NCBI RefSeq assembly: GCF_041379765.1
Contig: NZ_CP166919.1
Location: forward strand, 1,364,001 to 1,428,000
Direction of reading: 5' to 3'
Origin: Thalassotalea sp. Sam97
GTDB lineage: Bacteria; Pseudomonadota; Gammaproteobacteria; Enterobacterales; Alteromonadaceae
DNA: 64,000 bases
The notes beneath the pieces are model-generated. The model saw only the letters and a program-made list of their open reading frames with translations, was not told the DNA's origin and searched no databases. This document shows positions 61,019 through 64,000 of this stretch, one piece after another; the first letter of the stretch is position 1; each line of letters opens with the position of its first letter. The position numbers and the translations under genes were made by a program.

Positions 61019-61095
61019 GTATATCGAGCATTTGATCAACTAAGTTGTTCAAAAATAGCGATAAGTGTTGCTAATTTAAGCAAACAATCATTTGC

Positions 61096-61142
61096 GCGAG
61101 ATATTTTCTTGTATCTGCTTTACAAGGTTGCTAATATCTCGC
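61096..61142 (+). promoter_or_regulatory. Two-tier stem-loop upstream of tpiA
   Basis: Perfect 10-bp outer stem GCGAGATATT (61096-61105) / AATATCTCGC (61133-61142) enclosing an inner CTTGTA / TACAAG stem. No T run follows, so it is not a terminator. It ends about 10 bases before the tpiA ribosome binding site (GAGGATG). Confidence 0.6.
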
Positions 61143-61164
61143 CAAATAATAATGAGGATGCGTA

Positions 61165-61914
61165 ATGAGCAGACAAAGTATTGTTGCCGCGAATTGGAAA
61201 ATGAACGGTGATACAAATTTAGTTAAGCAAATGATTGAAGGCTTAAATGATTTGCAGTTATCTGAGACTAAATCGGTACTAATCTGTCCGCCAGCGCCTT
61301 ATCTTGCCAGCCTAAATCATGTCATCGATAATGACCACATCGTAGTAGGTGCGCAAAACATTAGCCAGCATGAAAAAGGTGCGTATACAGGTGAACTTTC
61401 AGCTTTAATGCTGAAAGATTTGCAGGTACAATACGTTATTCTTGGTCATTCAGAACGTCGCGCTATGTATGGTGACACGTCTGAGCTTGTTGCTGAAAAA
61501 CTAGCAACAGCGCTTGAGCATGGTCTTACACCAATTTTGTGTGTCGGAGAAACCGAGCTTGAGCGTGAGAATGGCGAGACCGAGCAAACATTGCAATCAC
61601 AAATTCAACCTGTGATTGAAAAAGTTGGCATAGAAAGTTTTAAAAATATTGTTGTGGCGTATGAGCCAAGATGGGCAATAGGTACAGGTAAAACAGCCTC
61701 TGCTGAGATTGCACAAGCGGCACATCAATTTATTCGTGGATACCTAGCATCGTTTGATGCAGATGTTGCGAACCGAGTACCAGTATTGTACGGTGGTAGT
61801 GTCAACGCGGGTAACTGCAAGAATTTATTCTCGCAGCCAGATATCGATGGTGGTCTGATAGGTGGCGCGAGCTTGATTGTAGAAGAATTTAGGAAGATCT
61901 GCGAAGCAGTATAG
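61165..61914 (+). CDS. tpiA: Triose-phosphate isomerase
   Basis: 249-residue TIM barrel interconverting dihydroxyacetone phosphate and glyceraldehyde 3-phosphate. Active site: the NWKMNG lysine near residue 11, H95 region YVILGHSERR, and the glutamate in VVAYEPRWAIGTGK; phosphate loop YGGSVNAGN. Position between glmM and secG is typical of Alteromonadales and Vibrio relatives. The secG ATG follows 12 bases after the stop. Confidence 0.97.
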   Translation: MSRQSIVAANWKMNGDTNLVKQMIEGLNDLQLSETKSVLICPPAPYLASLNHVIDNDHIVVGAQNISQHEKGAYTGELSALMLKDLQVQYVILGHSERRAMYGDTSELVAEKLATALEHGLTPILCVGETELERENGETEQTLQSQIQPVIEKVGIESFKNIVVAYEPRWAIGTGKTASAEIAQAAHQFIRGYLASFDADVANRVPVLYGGSVNAGNCKNLFSQPDIDGGLIGGASLIVEEFRKICEAV

Positions 61915-61926
61915 GATTTAAACGTA

Positions 61927-62277
61927 ATGTTGTATCAAGTTTTATTAGTAATCTATTTGATCATTGCCTTAGTTCTTGTTGGTTTTATTCTTATCCAACA
62001 AGGTAAAGGTTCAGATATGGGCGCATCATTTGGTGCAGGTTCATCAGCGACCGTTTTTGGTTCATCTGGCTCAGGCAACTTTATGACGAAAACAACAGCT
62101 ATTCTTGCAACATTGTTTTTCGTTATCAGCTTGTTCTTAGGTAACTTAACTGCACAGCGCACCAAAGCGACTGATGAATGGAGTAACCTTGGTGGCGCTG
62201 AGCAAACTGAAAGTGTTGCTCCTGCTACTGATGTACCAGCTAGCGATGACAAAAAAGAAAGCGACGTTCCAAATTAA
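61927..62277 (+). CDS. secG: Preprotein translocase subunit SecG
   Basis: 116-residue small inner-membrane component of SecYEG. Two transmembrane helices (1-22, LLVIYLIIALVLVGFILIQQ; 57-77, TAILATLFFVISLFLGNL) flank the conserved cytoplasmic QQGKGSDMGASFGAGSSATVFGSSGSGNFM loop. The C-terminal tail is acidic and low complexity. It is co-transcribed with tpiA and followed by tRNA-Leu, as in E. coli (secG-leuU). Confidence 0.96.
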   Translation: MLYQVLLVIYLIIALVLVGFILIQQGKGSDMGASFGAGSSATVFGSSGSGNFMTKTTAILATLFFVISLFLGNLTAQRTKATDEWSNLGGAEQTESVAPATDVPASDDKKESDVPN

Positions 62278-62297
62278 TATCGCTTCATAACAAATTC

Positions 62298-62383
62298 GCG
62301 GATGTGGTGGAATTGGTAGACACGCCATCTTGAGGGGGTGGTGAGCATTGCTCGTGGGGGTTCAAGTCCCCCCATCCGCACCA
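62298..62383 (+). tRNA. tRNA-Leu (anticodon GAG)
   Basis: 86-base class II tRNA with encoded CCA. Acceptor GCGGATG/CATCCGC, anticodon loop TTGAGGG (anticodon GAG), long variable arm TGAGCATTGCTCG, T-arm GGGGGTTCAAGTCCCCC. Same place after secG as E. coli leuU. Confidence 0.96.
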
Positions 62384-62415
62384 ATTCAAGGTTCAATAAG
62401 AACCAATAAAATACA

Positions 62416-62451
62416 GAAAGCCCTGAGAATTCAACGCTCTGGGCTTTTTTA
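62416..62451 (+). terminator. Rho-independent terminator after tRNA-Leu
   Basis: AAAGCCC(T)GAGAATTCAACGCTC(T)GGGCTTTTTT hairpin. It closes the tpiA-secG-tRNA transcript. Confidence 0.85.
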
Positions 62452-62724
62452 TGTCTGATCAAACCCGATAAGATTCATTGAAATTTAGTCGCACCTCATG
62501 GAGTACATACCTTAAATCAAAATTTTGGTATGGCATCATAACCAAAAACAACCACTATTTATCTATCATTATTGTTTCGGTAAGCCCCGTTTTAACGTTC
62601 ACAAGCAATCCCAAAATACCCCTAAAACTTCCGTAGTCGCTATGCTTAGCAAGTAAGGTTTTGTCTGAAAATGTCTGATCAATACAAGGGTATGTTGGAT
62701 AAGTTTTTATCTAGCTAAGTGCGA
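62452..62724. other. Non-coding spacer after tRNA-Leu
   Basis: No gene seen. ATGTCTGATCAA occurs twice in direct orientation (62451-62462 and 62671-62682), and CATACC...GGTATG (62505-62536 region) can pair. In related genomes tRNA-Met and rimP would be expected here. Confidence 0.45.
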
Positions 62725-63744
62725 TCAGTAGTCACTACAAACAATATCAATGGTATCTTGGTAATCGCCAGCCATAGCAGTGGTTGGGACTTCACCTATT
62801 GTCAAGCGAAGCATAAATAGTCTTAAGTAGCCTTCGTAGCCCCGGCACTCCACGTCATATACGTCATCATACGTCAATAATGTGTAATTGCCTTGGCTTA
62901 GGTCAATGTTTTTTGTTTCTCTGGGGCAAATGCTGTCATAAACCACAGTGAACGGAACGGCAGAGGTAGCGTTAGTTAAATGGACTAAATTGCTACTGTT
63001 TCTAGACCTTATATCTATTCTTAGCGGGAGACTTGAGACACACCCAGCTTGAACGTTTATTTGCTCATAGTTTTCCAGGATGTCAAAATCTATTGCGTGG
63101 TGTTCGTCTTCGTTCAGGCCACCAACTCTAAGGTCTATTGTAGATTCAACAGGAATCGTGACATTGACGAGCGCGGTATCTTCAACAGATGATCGTGCTG
63201 AAAATGGATTTTGTTTATACAGTTTCAACGAAACCGTGTCGTTATAAACACCAGCTGGGACGTACTGCTTATTGGCGACGGCCATAAAGAACGTTTGCTC
63301 TGTGGTACTACCAACCCCAACCGGCTCTCCGGTAATAACTTGCGAGCGCTTGGTTATGCTTGAAGCGTCTTTAATAAAGTTTCCTGAGCTGATATTCTGG
63401 CTAGACACTAAAAAATATTCGATCATGTGTGTACCATTATAAGCCCCTCGTTTATAGCTATTGTCGCCGCGCCTTCCAGTGGACGCGGTAACATACCAAT
63501 TGCACTCATGTGGTCCTGTGTTGGATATCGAAATAGTGTGTTTAACAAATCGAGTTCCTTCTTTCGGTGAATACGCGCCACTGTTCGCAGTCCAATATAA
63601 ATCGTTAATGGTGTTAAACCTCAGATTACAATCATCTTCGTTATAGCTATACGCGGTAACAGAGAATACTAACAGTGTCATCTGCATACAAAACAATAAT
63701 ATCGAGAATGGGATAAAGCGGTAAATATATACACTTGCTGCCAC
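62725..63744 (-). CDS. Secreted two-domain protein resembling Csu/spore-coat-U pilus tip subunits
   Basis: 339-residue exported protein (signal peptide about 1-32, hydrophobic FSILLFCMQMTLLVFSVTA). Two successive domains end in the same type of strand, PAGVYNDTVSLKLY (about 178) and MAGDYQDTIDIVCSDY (C-terminus), the (P)AGxYxDTVxV pattern of spore-coat-U-like domains in archaic chaperone-usher pili. Each has cysteines for an internal disulfide. Length and two-domain plan match tip adhesins such as CsuE (339 aa). However, no chaperone, usher or major subunit gene lies on either side in the window. GTG 63744 is preceded by AAAGG. Assignment is by pattern only. Confidence 0.6.
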   Translation of the reverse strand: MAASVYIYRFIPFSILLFCMQMTLLVFSVTAYSYNEDDCNLRFNTINDLYWTANSGAYSPKEGTRFVKHTISISNTGPHECNWYVTASTGRRGDNSYKRGAYNGTHMIEYFLVSSQNISSGNFIKDASSITKRSQVITGEPVGVGSTTEQTFFMAVANKQYVPAGVYNDTVSLKLYKQNPFSARSSVEDTALVNVTIPVESTIDLRVGGLNEDEHHAIDFDILENYEQINVQAGCVSSLPLRIDIRSRNSSNLVHLTNATSAVPFTVVYDSICPRETKNIDLSQGNYTLLTYDDVYDVECRGYEGYLRLFMLRLTIGEVPTTAMAGDYQDTIDIVCSDY

Positions 63745-63888
63745 TATGACACCTTTGTCAGAGAACTTATCTGCTAACTATAGCGTAGCCATCACTCTTG
63801 TACTTAATGTACTGAATAAAAAGTAAAAAGATCTATAGAGTCGAGTGTGTTGAGAGCTAAAAAATTTGTTTAATAAGGATTGTTAACT

Positions 63889-63975
63889 ATGCTAGATCTT
63901 ATAGCTCGTTCACATCATTCAAACAATAGTGTGCGAGTTAATGAGAGTTACTTCAGTTTTAAACTTATTAGGTAA
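63889..63975 (+). CDS. Possible 28-codon leader ORF
   Basis: ATG 63889 with AAGGA nine bases upstream, ending TAA 63973-63975. The stop overlaps AGGTAA, which could serve as ribosome binding site for the next start at 63980. It might be a leader peptide or chance. Confidence 0.25.
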   Translation: MLDLIARSHHSNNSVRVNESYFSFKLIR

Positions 63976-63979
63976 CAAA

Positions 63980-64000
63980 ATGGCTATATCTTTTTTTAAA
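63980..64000 (+). CDS. Possible start of a gene running off the window
   Basis: ATG 63980 five bases after AGGTAA, open to the window end (MAISFFK). Too short to identify. Confidence 0.25.

Overview
The window is chromosomal DNA of a marine gammaproteobacterium of the order Alteromonadales. The Colwelliaceae (Colwellia or Thalassotalea type) are the best guess. The grounds are gene order shared with Shewanella and Colwellia (fklB-dapB-carAB-greA, yhbY/rlmE-ftsH-folP-glmM-tpiA-secG-tRNA-Leu, thrS-infC-rpmI-rplT, gloB/yafS-like, yceJ-yceI), AT-rich intergenic DNA and a long 367-residue PurC. No rRNA, phage, CRISPR array or classical transposase was seen. The placement rests on recalled synteny and protein style, not on a search.

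Layout: 1-1790 is the end of a pheT-ihfA operon. 1.9-8 kb carries an orphan thiamine-diphosphate enzyme and ackA-pta, preceded by a near-perfect FNR box placed exactly as in a class II promoter. 8-10 kb is the glutathione-dependent formaldehyde pathway (adhC, fghA). 10.1-11.6 kb is a CDP-glycerol pair (cytidylyltransferase and glycerophosphotransferase). purU and a Cof-type HAD phosphatase follow. 13.6-16.5 kb is a small accessory patch. It holds three orphan exported or membrane ORFs (one with an HExxH metallopeptidase signature), a repeated spacer motif, and a 465-bp inverted-repeat element carrying a GIY-YIG nuclease gene truncated by one nonsense codon. It ends at a tRNA-Val gene with an unusual acceptor-stem mismatch.

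16.8-24.5 kb: MATE exporter/riboflavin synthase, fructosamine kinase, speA-speB (arginine to agmatine to putrescine) and a START-domain protein. 24.8-29.4 kb: thrS, infC (AUU start), rpmI-rplT and purC. 29.5-34.4 kb: an NhaC-family transporter under a clear lysine riboswitch (so a predicted lysine transporter), mltD and gloB. 34.5-44.1 kb: methyltransferase, FGGY kinase, Nif3-like protein, yceJ-yceI, a membrane-protein pair, GrpB-like protein, a DUF885 lipoprotein whose catalytic residues are all substituted, and an M48 lipoprotein.

44.2-62.5 kb is largely core: fklB, dapB, carA, carB, greA, then a lineage-specific insertion (a TonB siderophore receptor with a Fur-like box, an MDR oxidoreductase and a P-loop kinase), then yhbY, rlmE, ftsH, folP, glmM, tpiA, secG and tRNA-Leu(GAG). 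After that tRNA, where related genomes continue with tRNA-Met and rimP-nusA-infB, the window holds an orphan two-domain secreted protein resembling spore-coat-U/Csu pilus tip subunits.

The strongest discoveries are the lysine riboswitch with its transporter, the inverted-repeat GIY-YIG element with its neighbouring repeats and orphan metallopeptidase-like gene, the DUF885 pseudo-enzyme, and the FNR-type ackA promoter.
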